The notes under the pieces are model-generated. The model was not told the DNA's origin, searched no databases, and worked only from the letters and a program-made list of their open reading frames with translations. Position numbers and translations under genes: made by a program. Shown piece by piece: positions 43,612-52,434 of a stretch of 64,000 bases of DNA. This DNA is from Caccoplasma_A sp045587545. Its GTDB lineage: Bacteria; Bacteroidota; Bacteroidia; Bacteroidales; G3-4614. The stretch is taken from NCBI GenBank assembly GCA_045587545.1, contig JAZNCN010000028.1, forward strand, positions 62,001 to 126,000, written 5' to 3'. Numbering within the stretch: the stretch's first letter is position 1; the number at the start of each line of letters is the position of its first letter.

Positions 43612-43836
43612 ATGATAAATTATATTATTCCTGAACATGCATACAAGATTTGGGGAATATTAAGCGAATCTTATATTGAAAAAGCCACTAATATAAAGCA
43701 AAGATTAGGGCTTAAAGATTATGAACTTTTTGCAGCAATCGGTTGGCTTGCTCATGACAGAAATATTTATTTTATAAATTATAACGACGAACTCTACTTA
43801 AGCAACAAAGAGGTTAATATGTTTGTTAGAATGTAA
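43612..43836 (+). CDS. Small winged-helix protein (DUF2582-type)
   Basis: A 74-residue protein starting MINYIIPEHAYKIWGIL. The pattern AYKIWGILSE...LKDYELFAAIGWLAHDRNIYF...YLSN matches the DUF2582 winged-helix family found across anaerobes. It is short enough to be one DNA-binding domain. The TTG at 43591 is rejected in favour of ATG 43612. Function unknown. Confidence 0.75.
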   Translation: MINYIIPEHAYKIWGILSESYIEKATNIKQRLGLKDYELFAAIGWLAHDRNIYFINYNDELYLSNKEVNMFVRM

Positions 43837-43870
43837 TAAGTCTTGACTATATTCTATAAATAAGGACAAC

Positions 43871-43910
43871 GAGAACCCCAAAGTCTTATCCAAACTTTGG
43901 GGTTCTCTTA
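43871..43910. terminator. Bidirectional terminator
   Basis: GAGAACCCCAAAG pairs perfectly with CTTTGGGGTTCTC around an 11-base loop; TTA-rich ends. It separates the winged-helix gene from the converging BY-kinase gene. Confidence 0.85.
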
Positions 43911-43939
43911 AAATATTATTCAACTGTATTCAATCAATA

Positions 43940-46360
43940 TTATATCCACCTTCTCCAGAAAGGTTTTTTCTTGGTTACTGAATATTGCTCACCATAACCA
44001 TAACCGTAGCCATAACCATAGCCATATTTATTCTTGTACCCATAACCGTAACCATAACCATAACGTTTATATCCGTAAACTTTTGATTTTATATCTACTG
44101 CATTTACCAGTATATATAAATTTCTCAAACGGTCTGTTTTTACCAAATCCTCAAGAGCATCAATATATTTCTTTGATGAATATTTTGCTCTCATAATGTA
44201 AAGATTTAAATCAACATATGGCGTTATCAAGAATGTATCCGAAACCATTCCGACAGGAGCTGTATCAACAATTATATATTCATATCTTTCACGTAAATAA
44301 TCAAACACATCGCCTAATGATGAATTCATCAATAACTCATTTGGATTTGGTGGTGTCGGTCCTGCTGGTAACAAATCAAGATATTCAGACATACCAGAAG
44401 GAACAATTAATGAAGACAAATCACTCTCTTTACCTGACAGATATGTTACAATTCCTCTTGATGTTGATAATGAAAAATATTTTCTTACTTGTGGACGTCT
44501 AATATCTAATCCTACCAATATGGTTTTTTTCTTTGCCAAAGCAAAACTTAAAGCCAAGTTTGCAGAACAAAATGTTTTTCCTTCTTGAGTTGTTGTTGAT
44601 GTAACATTAATTATTTTACGTTCCGGAACATCTAATATGGCTTGTAAATTATTACGAGTCAAACGGAATAACTCAACAATAGGAGCTGTAGATTTGGGCT
44701 TAACGACAAAATTATCTTTTGTTTCGTTTACTGAAATCTCTCCTAAAACCGGTATCTCTGTCAATCGTTCAACATCAATTCTATCTTTAAATGTTACGGT
44801 AAACAATCCTATAACAAATATTACTATAGCCGGAATTATTAAACCAACAGCCAATGCAGTCATTAACGATTTAGGGCGATTAGGCTCAACCGGACCCCCT
44901 GTTGGCTCAGGAGAATCTATTATTGTAGCTATTGGCACTGTCAATGCCTGACTCAATGCATTTTCTTCACGTTTCTTTAACAAGAACAAATATAATTCAT
45001 TCTTGATAGCTTGTTGACGCATAACTTCTGCCATCTGTCTTTCAATTGCAGGAGCAGTAGACAATTTGCTATCTATATCATTATATTTATTTTGTAATTG
45101 TTGTTGTTCATGTTTAAGAATTAAACGTGTTGACTCAATAGAATTCTTTACACCCTCTCTTAAGGTTATTATATTCTGTTCAATACGTGAAATTGAGGGA
45201 TTAATTCCTGAAGAGGTATATAATAATCTTGCACGAGCCATTAATTCTTGATTATACTTTTTAATAATAGAATTAAATGATGCATTTTCAATACCTAATT
45301 CAGGTATTATTGAAAATTCATTATCTTTATCATTAATAAATTTCTCAACATAATCAATCAGATTAAGTTGCATCTCGGCATTATATATCTCTTCCTTAAT
45401 TTTTTGAGACTCTTGTAATGCTGTTGCGGCATTATCTTCAGGAGATATGAGTTTGTAATCTTTTTTGTATGCCTCTATCTCACGCTCAACATCTCCTAAT
45501 TCTTGAGCTATAGCCAATATACGCTCATCTATAAATTTACCGGTATTTATTAATGCTTGATTTTTTTCATTTACACTTAATTCATTATAGTAATATACAA
45601 CTTTCTCCAATATATCTTTTGCCTGCTGAATATTGTATGTTCTTAATGACATTGTAAGAATTGTTGAACCCTCTGTTAAAACCTCTGGGATTATTGAGTT
45701 TGACAGATATCGTGCTTTACCATAAGGTGATTCAACGGTTATTACAATATCATCTTTGGGCATATATACTCCATTCAAACGAATCATTCTCAATGTTATG
45801 CCTCCTATTTGAATATCTATAGGCTCATTCTTTAATATATGTGTCTGTGTTTTATTACCATATGATATTTGCAATGAATATGTACCGTTTTGTAATGAGG
45901 GTATTGCATCAACTCTTATAGGACCATGTAAATTCATTACATCTGCTGAATCAATTTCAAGTAATATTGGAGTTGAATCATATATATTAAAACTTCTAAG
46001 TCCTTTTTTCTGAAAATATGTTGTATGAATTTTTAAATCCATAACCACTTTCATCATTATTGCTCGAGAGCGCATAACTTCTGTCTCATTTTCCAAGTTA
46101 CTGCGATTTGTTCTCAATCCTAATGTTTCAAGCATAATATTATCTGCAGCACCACTGTTTCTATCGTTCTTCATCAATATTGATGTAGATACTTTATAGA
46201 CATCATTCTTTTGAGCTAAATCAAAAGCGGTATATCCTACCGATAAGACAGCGCACAAAACAAACCATTTCCAATAAACTAAATATGTGAATAAAATCTC
46301 TCTGAAATCAGCAAGTTTATTCTGGTCTTCTTCTTTTGAAAAGAATTTATTATTATCCAT
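43940..46360 (-). CDS. Polysaccharide co-polymerase / BY-kinase (Wzc-like)
   Basis: An 806-residue inner-membrane protein. Two membrane helices (about residues 32-50 and 512-535) flank a large periplasmic Wzz-type domain with coiled coil. A cytoplasmic tyrosine-kinase domain follows, with TSTTTQEGKTF (Walker A, about 590), ILVGLDIRRP (Walker A') and IIVDTAPVG (Walker B). Such proteins control chain length and export of surface polysaccharide by phosphorylating their own tyrosine tail. Here that tail is exceptional: 14 tyrosines in 32 residues, mostly as (YG)n repeats, ending KKPFWRRWI. It follows the Wza-like gene by one base. Confidence 0.93.
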   Translation of the reverse strand: MDNNKFFSKEEDQNKLADFREILFTYLVYWKWFVLCAVLSVGYTAFDLAQKNDVYKVSTSILMKNDRNSGAADNIMLETLGLRTNRSNLENETEVMRSRAIMMKVVMDLKIHTTYFQKKGLRSFNIYDSTPILLEIDSADVMNLHGPIRVDAIPSLQNGTYSLQISYGNKTQTHILKNEPIDIQIGGITLRMIRLNGVYMPKDDIVITVESPYGKARYLSNSIIPEVLTEGSTILTMSLRTYNIQQAKDILEKVVYYYNELSVNEKNQALINTGKFIDERILAIAQELGDVEREIEAYKKDYKLISPEDNAATALQESQKIKEEIYNAEMQLNLIDYVEKFINDKDNEFSIIPELGIENASFNSIIKKYNQELMARARLLYTSSGINPSISRIEQNIITLREGVKNSIESTRLILKHEQQQLQNKYNDIDSKLSTAPAIERQMAEVMRQQAIKNELYLFLLKKREENALSQALTVPIATIIDSPEPTGGPVEPNRPKSLMTALAVGLIIPAIVIFVIGLFTVTFKDRIDVERLTEIPVLGEISVNETKDNFVVKPKSTAPIVELFRLTRNNLQAILDVPERKIINVTSTTTQEGKTFCSANLALSFALAKKKTILVGLDIRRPQVRKYFSLSTSRGIVTYLSGKESDLSSLIVPSGMSEYLDLLPAGPTPPNPNELLMNSSLGDVFDYLRERYEYIIVDTAPVGMVSDTFLITPYVDLNLYIMRAKYSSKKYIDALEDLVKTDRLRNLYILVNAVDIKSKVYGYKRYGYGYGYGYKNKYGYGYGYGYGYGEQYSVTKKKPFWRRWI
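43986..44078. repeat. (CCATAA)-type short repeat encoding the Tyr-Gly tail
   Basis: A run of 6-base units CCATAA, CCGTAA and CCATAG, interrupted once, encodes the Tyr-Gly stretch of the BY-kinase on the other strand. Slippage would change the tyrosine number by whole codon pairs without shifting the frame. Confidence 0.8.
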
Positions 46361-46361
46361 A

Positions 46362-47162
46362 TTATCGTGTATAAGTTCTGACTAATGTTGCTATTGAGAC
46401 TACTGTAGAAACCATACTTAATGAGAATGTTACTACAGATGGCAATGTAAACGCACTTCTTGTTTTTGATCTGTTCTGCTCAACATATATCATATCATTT
46501 TGTTTAAGATTGAAATATGGAGAGAATAGTAAATATTTATCATTAAGGTTATATCGGTATATCTCTCTTGAACCATTATCATTGGTTCTAATAAGCATAA
46601 TATTATTTCTTTTTGCCGAGATATTTAAATCGCCTGCCATAGCCAATGCTTCAAGAATATTTATATTATCCTTTTCAATATCCAAGACTCCCGGCGATGC
46701 AACATCTCCGATAATTGTTATTTTAAAATTTGATATTTTAATTGTAACAACAGGCTCTTTTTTTACATATTGAGGATATATTAGAGAAGCAATAAGCTGT
46801 TCAGCCTGATATGTAGTAAGCCCCACAACTGAAACTTTGCCAATAATAGGCACTACTATATTACCATCATTGTCAACCCTATATGTATTATTTTCTAATG
46901 ATTTATTACCTGTTGTTATTTCTCCTACTTCAGATGCTTGAATTGTTTGCTTGTTAAACAAGGCTACTGATTCTTGATCATCAGATTCAATTTTTAAAGA
47001 CAACTCATCACCTACTGATATCTTAACGTTAGCAGGTTCTGATTTTTGTTGTAATAACTCAACCGGTAAAGTCTCTGCTTCTTTTAAATAAATAACCTGT
47101 TTGGCTTCTTTACACGATGAAACTAATAGTATTGTCAGTAAAATTAAAATAATATTACGCAT
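46362..47162 (-). CDS. Polysaccharide export lipoprotein (Wza/BexD-like)
   Basis: A 266-residue outer-membrane lipoprotein (signal ending LLVSSC). It has the polysaccharide export domain (ISVGDELSLKIESDD, GNIVVPIIGKVSVVGLTTYQAEQLI) and a SLBB domain (ITIIGDVASPGVLDIEKDNINILEALA). A hydrophobic C-terminal helix is likely the outer-membrane pore segment. It exports capsule or exopolysaccharide with the kinase next to it. ATG 47162 is chosen for its signal peptide. No glycosyltransferase cluster is adjacent, so the pair is separate from its biosynthesis genes. Confidence 0.92.
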   Translation of the reverse strand: MRNIILILLTILLVSSCKEAKQVIYLKEAETLPVELLQQKSEPANVKISVGDELSLKIESDDQESVALFNKQTIQASEVGEITTGNKSLENNTYRVDNDGNIVVPIIGKVSVVGLTTYQAEQLIASLIYPQYVKKEPVVTIKISNFKITIIGDVASPGVLDIEKDNINILEALAMAGDLNISAKRNNIMLIRTNDNGSREIYRYNLNDKYLLFSPYFNLKQNDMIYVEQNRSKTRSAFTLPSVVTFSLSMVSTVVSIATLVRTYTR

Positions 47163-47369
47163 AAATCTTGCTAAATTTAAAATATAGGCAAAAATAACCC
47201 ATTTATAGCAAATATCAAAATTATACCATAAATAACTTATCATATAACATTTTATATATCATTACACTACTGCATGATTATTGTTTAATAAAAAATATTT
47301 ATTTACAAATTCATCGTCATTTTTTCGCATAAAATAGAAATGTATTGTTTAAATTTAAAATAAAAGCCT

Positions 47370-47377
47370 TATATTTG
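47370..47377 (+). promoter_or_regulatory. Candidate -7 box for the first acyl-CoA ligase gene
   Basis: TATATTTG fits TAnnTTTG, 50 bases before the ATG, with TTGTTT 19 bases upstream. Confidence 0.6.
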
Positions 47378-47426
47378 CACAAAAATACAGAATTTGTGAA
47401 TTTAAATAAGTTATTAAAGAAAAGTT

Positions 47427-49079
47427 ATGTATAAAGGTTTTAACAGTTACGTAGAAGAAAGCATAAGACAAAATTGGGAAATGTTGTCTTTAAGCGATTA
47501 TAAAGGTGTTACATTTCAATATAAAGACATTGCTCGAAAAATTGCCAAGTTGCATATCCTTATGGAGAATGCCGGAATTGAAAAAGGAGATAAAATAGCA
47601 TTATGTGGAAAAAATACATCGCACTGGGCAATTGCTTTTTTTGCAACACTATCATATGGAGCAATTGCTGTTCCCATTTTACATGAGTTTAAAGCTGACA
47701 ATATTCACAATATTGTAAATCACAGCGAAGCCAAACTTCTATTCGTAGGAGATGTTGTTTGGGAGAATATCAATGACGAATTAATGACCGGATTGGAGAG
47801 TATTATTTTAATAAATGACTACTCTATTTTAAAAACCAATAACGAAAAACTTAAATATGCACGCGAACACTTGAATGAACTATTTGGTAAACGTTATCCT
47901 AATAGATTTACTGCAGAAGATTTAAATTTTCACAAAGATTCTCCAGAAGAGTTAGCTCTTATTAATTACACATCTGGTTCTACAGGATTCTCAAAAGGAG
48001 TTATGCTTCCTTATAGAGCATTAGTAACAAATCTTCAATATATATTGGAAAATGTTACTCAACAAAAACATGGAGACAATATCGTTGCTATGTTGCCAAT
48101 GGCTCATATGTATGGTTTAATGGTTGAGGTATGTAACTCATTCTGTCGAGGTTGCCATATACATTTCTTAACACGCATACCATCTCCGAAAGTTATTCTT
48201 GAGGCATTTGCCGAGTGCAAGCCTACATTTATAATAACAGTACCATTGGTCATTGAAAAAATCATTAGAACTAAGGTATTCCCACTTCTTGACAAACCAT
48301 TAATGAAAGTTCTTCTTAAAATACCATTCCTTGATGACCAACTTTTATCAAAAGTAAGAGCAAAATTAGAAGAGAGTTTCGGAGGAAATATTAAACAAAT
48401 TATTGTTGGTGGAGCTGCTCTCAACAAAGAAGTTGAGCAATTTTTACAAAAAATAGGATTTCCTTTGACAGTAGGTTATGGAATGACAGAATGTGCTCCT
48501 CTTATATCATATTGTTGGTGGGAAGATACAAAGCCTCTATCTTGTGGTAAAATTTTACCGTACAACGAATGTAAGATTAACTCTATTGACCCTGAGAATA
48601 TTCCCGGAGAGGTATGGATAAAAGGAGGAAATGTCATGCAAGGGTACTATAAGAACGAAGAAGCAACAGAAGCCGTTATGGACGGAGAATGGATGAATAC
48701 AGGAGACCTTGGAATTATTGATAAAGATGGTTTCTTGTTCTTAAAAGGTCGTAGTAAAAATATGATTCTTGGTCCTTCCGGACAAAATATTTATCCCGAG
48801 GAGATTGAAGACAAAATAAACAATATGCATTTGGTTAACGAATCAATTGTCATTGAACAAGATGGTAAACTTGTAGCATTGATTTATCCCGATTTTGAAA
48901 GTGCGTCAAAATTAGGTTTTGACCAAAAAGCAGTAATTGATATTATGGAAGAGAACCGAGTAATGCTTAATAAAACTCTTGCGGCATATTGCCAGATTAC
49001 AAAAGTTAAAATATTTTACGAAGAATTTGAAAAAACAGCCAAACGAAGCATTAAACGTTTCTTATATCAGAACGCATAA
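47427..49079 (+). CDS. Long-chain acyl-CoA (or acyl-ACP) ligase, copy 1
   Basis: A 550-residue AMP-binding (ANL) enzyme that should activate a fatty acid as acyl-AMP, then pass it to CoA or ACP. The P-loop is NYTSGSTGFSKGVMLPY, the A5 motif VGYGMTECAPLIS, and A7-A8 TGDLGIIDKDGFLFLKGR. A catalytic Lys is near the end (KTAKRSIKRF). It is closely similar along its whole length to the next gene, so the two arose by tandem duplication. Physiological acyl substrate unknown. Confidence 0.9.
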   Translation: MYKGFNSYVEESIRQNWEMLSLSDYKGVTFQYKDIARKIAKLHILMENAGIEKGDKIALCGKNTSHWAIAFFATLSYGAIAVPILHEFKADNIHNIVNHSEAKLLFVGDVVWENINDELMTGLESIILINDYSILKTNNEKLKYAREHLNELFGKRYPNRFTAEDLNFHKDSPEELALINYTSGSTGFSKGVMLPYRALVTNLQYILENVTQQKHGDNIVAMLPMAHMYGLMVEVCNSFCRGCHIHFLTRIPSPKVILEAFAECKPTFIITVPLVIEKIIRTKVFPLLDKPLMKVLLKIPFLDDQLLSKVRAKLEESFGGNIKQIIVGGAALNKEVEQFLQKIGFPLTVGYGMTECAPLISYCWWEDTKPLSCGKILPYNECKINSIDPENIPGEVWIKGGNVMQGYYKNEEATEAVMDGEWMNTGDLGIIDKDGFLFLKGRSKNMILGPSGQNIYPEEIEDKINNMHLVNESIVIEQDGKLVALIYPDFESASKLGFDQKAVIDIMEENRVMLNKTLAAYCQITKVKIFYEEFEKTAKRSIKRFLYQNA

Positions 49080-49104
49080 ATAATTAAATATATATTGCAC
49101 TATG

Positions 49105-49142
49105 ACAGAGTATGTTAAGAACACAGAGACATACTCTGTTAA
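49105..49142 (+). terminator. Terminator between the two ligase genes
   Basis: ACAGAGTATGT pairs perfectly with ACATACTCTGT around a 13-base loop, followed by TAATTTTT. Confidence 0.75.
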
Positions 49143-49172
49143 TTTTTATGTGACTTTTTAAACATTTTTTAT

Positions 49173-49180
49173 TATATTTG
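49173..49180 (+). promoter_or_regulatory. Candidate -7 box for the second acyl-CoA ligase gene
   Basis: TATATTTG fits TAnnTTTG, 83 bases before the ATG. With the terminator just upstream it suggests the two paralogues are transcribed separately. Confidence 0.55.
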
Positions 49181-49262
49181 CACTATATAGATTTTTACAT
49201 TAACAACACAATCTATATTTATTATTGTTATATCATAAGTATAATCCATAAATACAACAACT

Positions 49263-50909
49263 ATGGAAAAATGTTTTAATAGTTATTTTGAGGAGAGTAT
49301 CAAACAAAATTGGGAACTCCCTGCGTTAAGTGATTTTAAAGGTGTTGCATATCATTATAAAGATATTGCTCGCAAGATTGAAAAAATTCATATATTATTT
49401 GAAGCCGCAGGAATTGAAAAAGGCGATAGAATAGCAATATGCGGACGTAACTCTTCACATTGGGCTGTAGCAATGTTTGCGACATTAGCATACGGAGCAG
49501 TTGCTGTTCCTGTATTACATGAATTTAAAGCAGACAATGTTCACAATATTGTAAATCATAGTGAAGCAAAACTTTTATGTGTTGGAGATATGGTATGGGA
49601 AAATCTAAACGACGAGATGATGCCCGACCTTACAGGAATTATTCTTTTAAATGATTTCTCTGTTCTCAAATCAAATTGTGAGAAATTAGTTGAAGCTCGC
49701 CACAGATTAAACGAATTATTTGGTAAAAAATATCCCGAAAGATTCTCTGCATCAGATATAAAATATCATAAAGATTCTCCCGAAGAGTTAGCAATAATAA
49801 ACTACACATCAGGTTCTACAGGATTTTCAAAAGGAGTTATGCTACCCTATCGAGCGTTAAATGCCAACTTAAAATTCTGTAACGAAAATCTTCCATGGTT
49901 AAAAACCGAAGATAATGCAGTATCAATGTTGCCTATGGCACATATGTATGGTTTAATGATTGAGTTATTCAATCCATTTGCAAAAGGTTGTCACATTCAC
50001 TTCTTAACACGCATACCTTCACCCAAAATAATTATGGATGCATTTGCAGAGTGCAAACCTCCTATTATTATTGCAGTACCATTAATTATTGAAAAAATCA
50101 TCAGAAACAAAGTATTCCCTCTATTGGACAAACCCATTATGAAATTCTTAATGATGATTCCTTTTGTTGACAATCAACTTCTCGCAAAAATAAAAGCAAA
50201 ATTAGAAGAGAGTTTCGGTGGCAACCTAAAACAAGTTATTGTAGGAGGAGCGGCACTAAACAAAGAGGTAGAAGAGTTCTTGCGTAAAATTGACTTCCCC
50301 ATCACAGTCGGATACGGAATGACAGAGTGTGCACCACTTGTATCGTATGCCCCATGGAATGAGACAAAACCGGGTGCATGTGGTAAGTTATGTAACTATA
50401 TGGAAGCTCGCGTAAACTCAAAAGACCCAGAAAATATTGCAGGAGAGTTATGGTTGAAAGGACCTAATGTAATGCAAGGATATTTTAAAAACGAGGAGGC
50501 AACAGAAGCCGTTATGGACGGAGAATGGATGAACACAGGAGACCTCGCTTTAATTGATTCTGACGGATTTATATACATTAAAGGTCGCAGTAAAAATATG
50601 ATTCTTGGTCCTTCCGGACAAAATATTTATCCCGAGGAGATTGAAGATCAACTTAATAATATGCCATACGTAAGTGAATCAATTGTTATTGAGCAAGATA
50701 GCAAACTTGTTTGGCTGGTATATCCCGATTTTGAGAATGGTGAAAAAGCAGGCATTTCACAAAAAAACATGGAAGCTCAAATGGAAGAGAATAGAGTTAA
50801 TGCCAATAAGTTACTTCCCGCATATAGCCAAATTGCAAAAATTAAGGTTTACTACGAAGAGTTTGAAAAGACACCAAAAAGAAGTATTAAACGTTACTTA
50901 TATCAATAA
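49263..50909 (+). CDS. Long-chain acyl-CoA (or acyl-ACP) ligase, copy 2
   Basis: A 548-residue paralogue of the preceding gene with all ANL motifs intact: NYTSGSTGFSKGVMLPY, VGYGMTECAPLVS, TGDLALIDSDGFIYIKGR and the C-terminal Lys region KTPKRSIKRY. The two differ most in the substrate-pocket part (for example ITVGYGM context and the region following NLPWLKTEDN), which hints at different acyl chains or different conditions. It has its own terminator-separated promoter. The palindromic repeat element begins 12 bases after its stop. Confidence 0.9.
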   Translation: MEKCFNSYFEESIKQNWELPALSDFKGVAYHYKDIARKIEKIHILFEAAGIEKGDRIAICGRNSSHWAVAMFATLAYGAVAVPVLHEFKADNVHNIVNHSEAKLLCVGDMVWENLNDEMMPDLTGIILLNDFSVLKSNCEKLVEARHRLNELFGKKYPERFSASDIKYHKDSPEELAIINYTSGSTGFSKGVMLPYRALNANLKFCNENLPWLKTEDNAVSMLPMAHMYGLMIELFNPFAKGCHIHFLTRIPSPKIIMDAFAECKPPIIIAVPLIIEKIIRNKVFPLLDKPIMKFLMMIPFVDNQLLAKIKAKLEESFGGNLKQVIVGGAALNKEVEEFLRKIDFPITVGYGMTECAPLVSYAPWNETKPGACGKLCNYMEARVNSKDPENIAGELWLKGPNVMQGYFKNEEATEAVMDGEWMNTGDLALIDSDGFIYIKGRSKNMILGPSGQNIYPEEIEDQLNNMPYVSESIVIEQDSKLVWLVYPDFENGEKAGISQKNMEAQMEENRVNANKLLPAYSQIAKIKVYYEEFEKTPKRSIKRYLYQ

Positions 50910-50920
50910 CAACTCATTCA

Positions 50921-51086
50921 AAGAGGCTGTCTAACAAGATGATTTCTGCGTTACGCTTGCCCTCAAAATGCTCATTTACGCCGAGTAAACTCCGCTTTTT
51001 CGAGCTACGCAAGCCTTGAAATCCCTCTTGTTGTACAACTTCTAACAAAAAGAGAGTGTCTAAAAAAACTTGTTAGACACTCTCTT
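50921..51086. mobile_element. MITE-like palindromic element, 166 bases
   Basis: The ends are 18-base imperfect inverted repeats: AAGAGGCTGTCTAACAAG (50921-50938) and CTTGTTAGACACTCTCTT (51069-51086), with two mismatches. Inside is a long nested palindrome. AACAAGA..ATTTC pairs with GAAATC..TCTTGTT, GCTTGC with GCAAGC, CTCAAAA with TTTTTCGAG, and TTTAC with GTAAA. A terminator-like hairpin (AGAGAGTGTCTAA / TTAGACACTCTCT) occupies the right end. There is no gene inside. It may be a non-autonomous transposable element or a family of intergenic repeats that also stops transcription of the two converging genes. Confidence 0.6.
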
Positions 51087-51104
51087 CTCTTATTTATTTA
51101 ATAG

Positions 51105-51695
51105 TTATTTTTTAAGTATAATACAATACTCTTTATCCTCGTCATAAAAACCCGTTACAGACAATCCTTTATTCTTATATTCATTAACCAAGACATTAAT
51201 ATCAGGTAGTTCAGCATCACTTATACGCTTATCACCCCCTAAGTGCATACAATTAATTTTACATCGTCCATATGTATGAGAAATAACCATAGTTCCCCCT
51301 TCAATTAAATTATTTCTATACAAATTAACCACCGATAATACTTTATCTTTCAAATAAGGCAATACATTATAAAGTAATATAACATCATAAACATTGCTAT
51401 CTTTATAATCTTCAATATTTGCTTTTATATATCTTATATGTGCATCGTTAAAATTCTTAGCACGCGACATATTCAACATTCTTTGCGACAAGTCAAACTG
51501 CGTAATCTCCCCATTCTTATTTAACTTTCTTATATATGGCACAAGCACTCCTGTACCCGAACCTACATCAAGAACTTTTGCACCTTCTCTCATATCGGAA
51601 AGAGCAATAAATTTATTTAGTTGCTCCTTATTGTGCAATATTGCATTATCCCATATCGCAGCCATTTCATCAAAATAATCAACCAAATGTTTCAT
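51105..51695 (-). CDS. Class I SAM-dependent methyltransferase
   Basis: A 196-residue methyltransferase starting MKHLVDYFDEMAAIWDN. The SAM motif I is VLDVGSGTGVLVPYI at about residues 41-55, followed by ITQFDLSQRML (acidic loop) and VILLYNVLPYLKDK (motif IV). Substrate unknown. The start overlaps the stop of the HypB-like gene by four bases, so it belongs to the HypF-like/HypB-like unit. Small molecule or protein substrates both remain possible. Confidence 0.85.
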   Translation of the reverse strand: MKHLVDYFDEMAAIWDNAILHNKEQLNKFIALSDMREGAKVLDVGSGTGVLVPYIRKLNKNGEITQFDLSQRMLNMSRAKNFNDAHIRYIKANIEDYKDSNVYDVILLYNVLPYLKDKVLSVVNLYRNNLIEGGTMVISHTYGRCKINCMHLGGDKRISDAELPDINVLVNEYKNKGLSVTGFYDEDKEYCIILKK

Positions 51696-52420
51696 CTTAA
51701 TGACATATAAACTTTTTCCAATAAAAAAGAAGACCACTGTTCAATTCCATCTCCATTTTGGGTAGAAAGCTTTAATATTTCCAAATTTGAATTTATGTTA
51801 TGAATATTCTTTTCCAACACTTCTAATCTTGTGGGGATATATGGCAACAAATCAATTTTATTAATAATACACACATTTGCCGATTCAAACATATATGGAT
51901 ATTTAAGAGGTTTATTCTCTCCCTCGGTTACACTTGAAATAACCACTCTCAACGACTCCCCTAAATCAAGCAATGAAGGGGATATGGAATTACCAACATT
52001 CTCAATGAAGAGAATTGTATTATCATGCAACTTCATACCCTTAACAGCCTCATAAATTGTTTCAGCATCTAAATATTGATTATTCTCGCTATTTATTTGA
52101 AAATAATTTATTCCAAGTTCTTTTATACGTTTAGAATCGTCATATGTTTGCAAATTACTTTCAATTAAAGCAAATGTGTACCTATTGCCTATATTACGTA
52201 GCGTCTCCTCAAATATTGAAGTTTTACCGGCACCCGGAGAACTTACCAAATTAACCACATAAATATTCTTTGATTGAAAATACAATCGGTTTCGCTTTGC
52301 TTTTTCTATATTATTTAAAATTATTTCTCGTTCAATAGCTATTTTATCAAATGCTATATGCATTGCCCCAGTAGGGATATAATCGGGAGTATAATCTTCC
52401 CCTTTATTTTCGTTACTCAT
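51692..52420 (-). CDS. HypB-family GTPase lacking the nickel ligands
   Basis: A 242-residue SIMIBI GTPase clearly of the HypB family. It has SSPGAGKTS (P-loop, about residues 61-69), ESNLQTYDDSKRI, FIENVGN, SVTEGENKPLKYP, NKIDLLPY and a G5-like LSTQNGDGIEQW. HypB normally delivers nickel to [NiFe] hydrogenase through ligands in GCHLDA and VCPA. Here these read NQYLDA and ISPS, so Cys, His and the second Cys are all gone, and there is no N-terminal His-rich or CxxC stretch. It is therefore unlikely to be a nickel chaperone. It lies 14 bases after the HypF-like gene. Confidence 0.85.
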   Translation of the reverse strand: MSNENKGEDYTPDYIPTGAMHIAFDKIAIEREIILNNIEKAKRNRLYFQSKNIYVVNLVSSPGAGKTSIFEETLRNIGNRYTFALIESNLQTYDDSKRIKELGINYFQINSENNQYLDAETIYEAVKGMKLHDNTILFIENVGNSISPSLLDLGESLRVVISSVTEGENKPLKYPYMFESANVCIINKIDLLPYIPTRLEVLEKNIHNINSNLEILKLSTQNGDGIEQWSSFLLEKVYMSLR

Positions 52421-52434
52421 ATCTATTATTCAAA

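Noticed and set aside
43986..44078. CRISPR-like regular repeats
   Set aside because: The repeats are 6 bases long with no spacers and encode a Tyr-Gly tail in frame.
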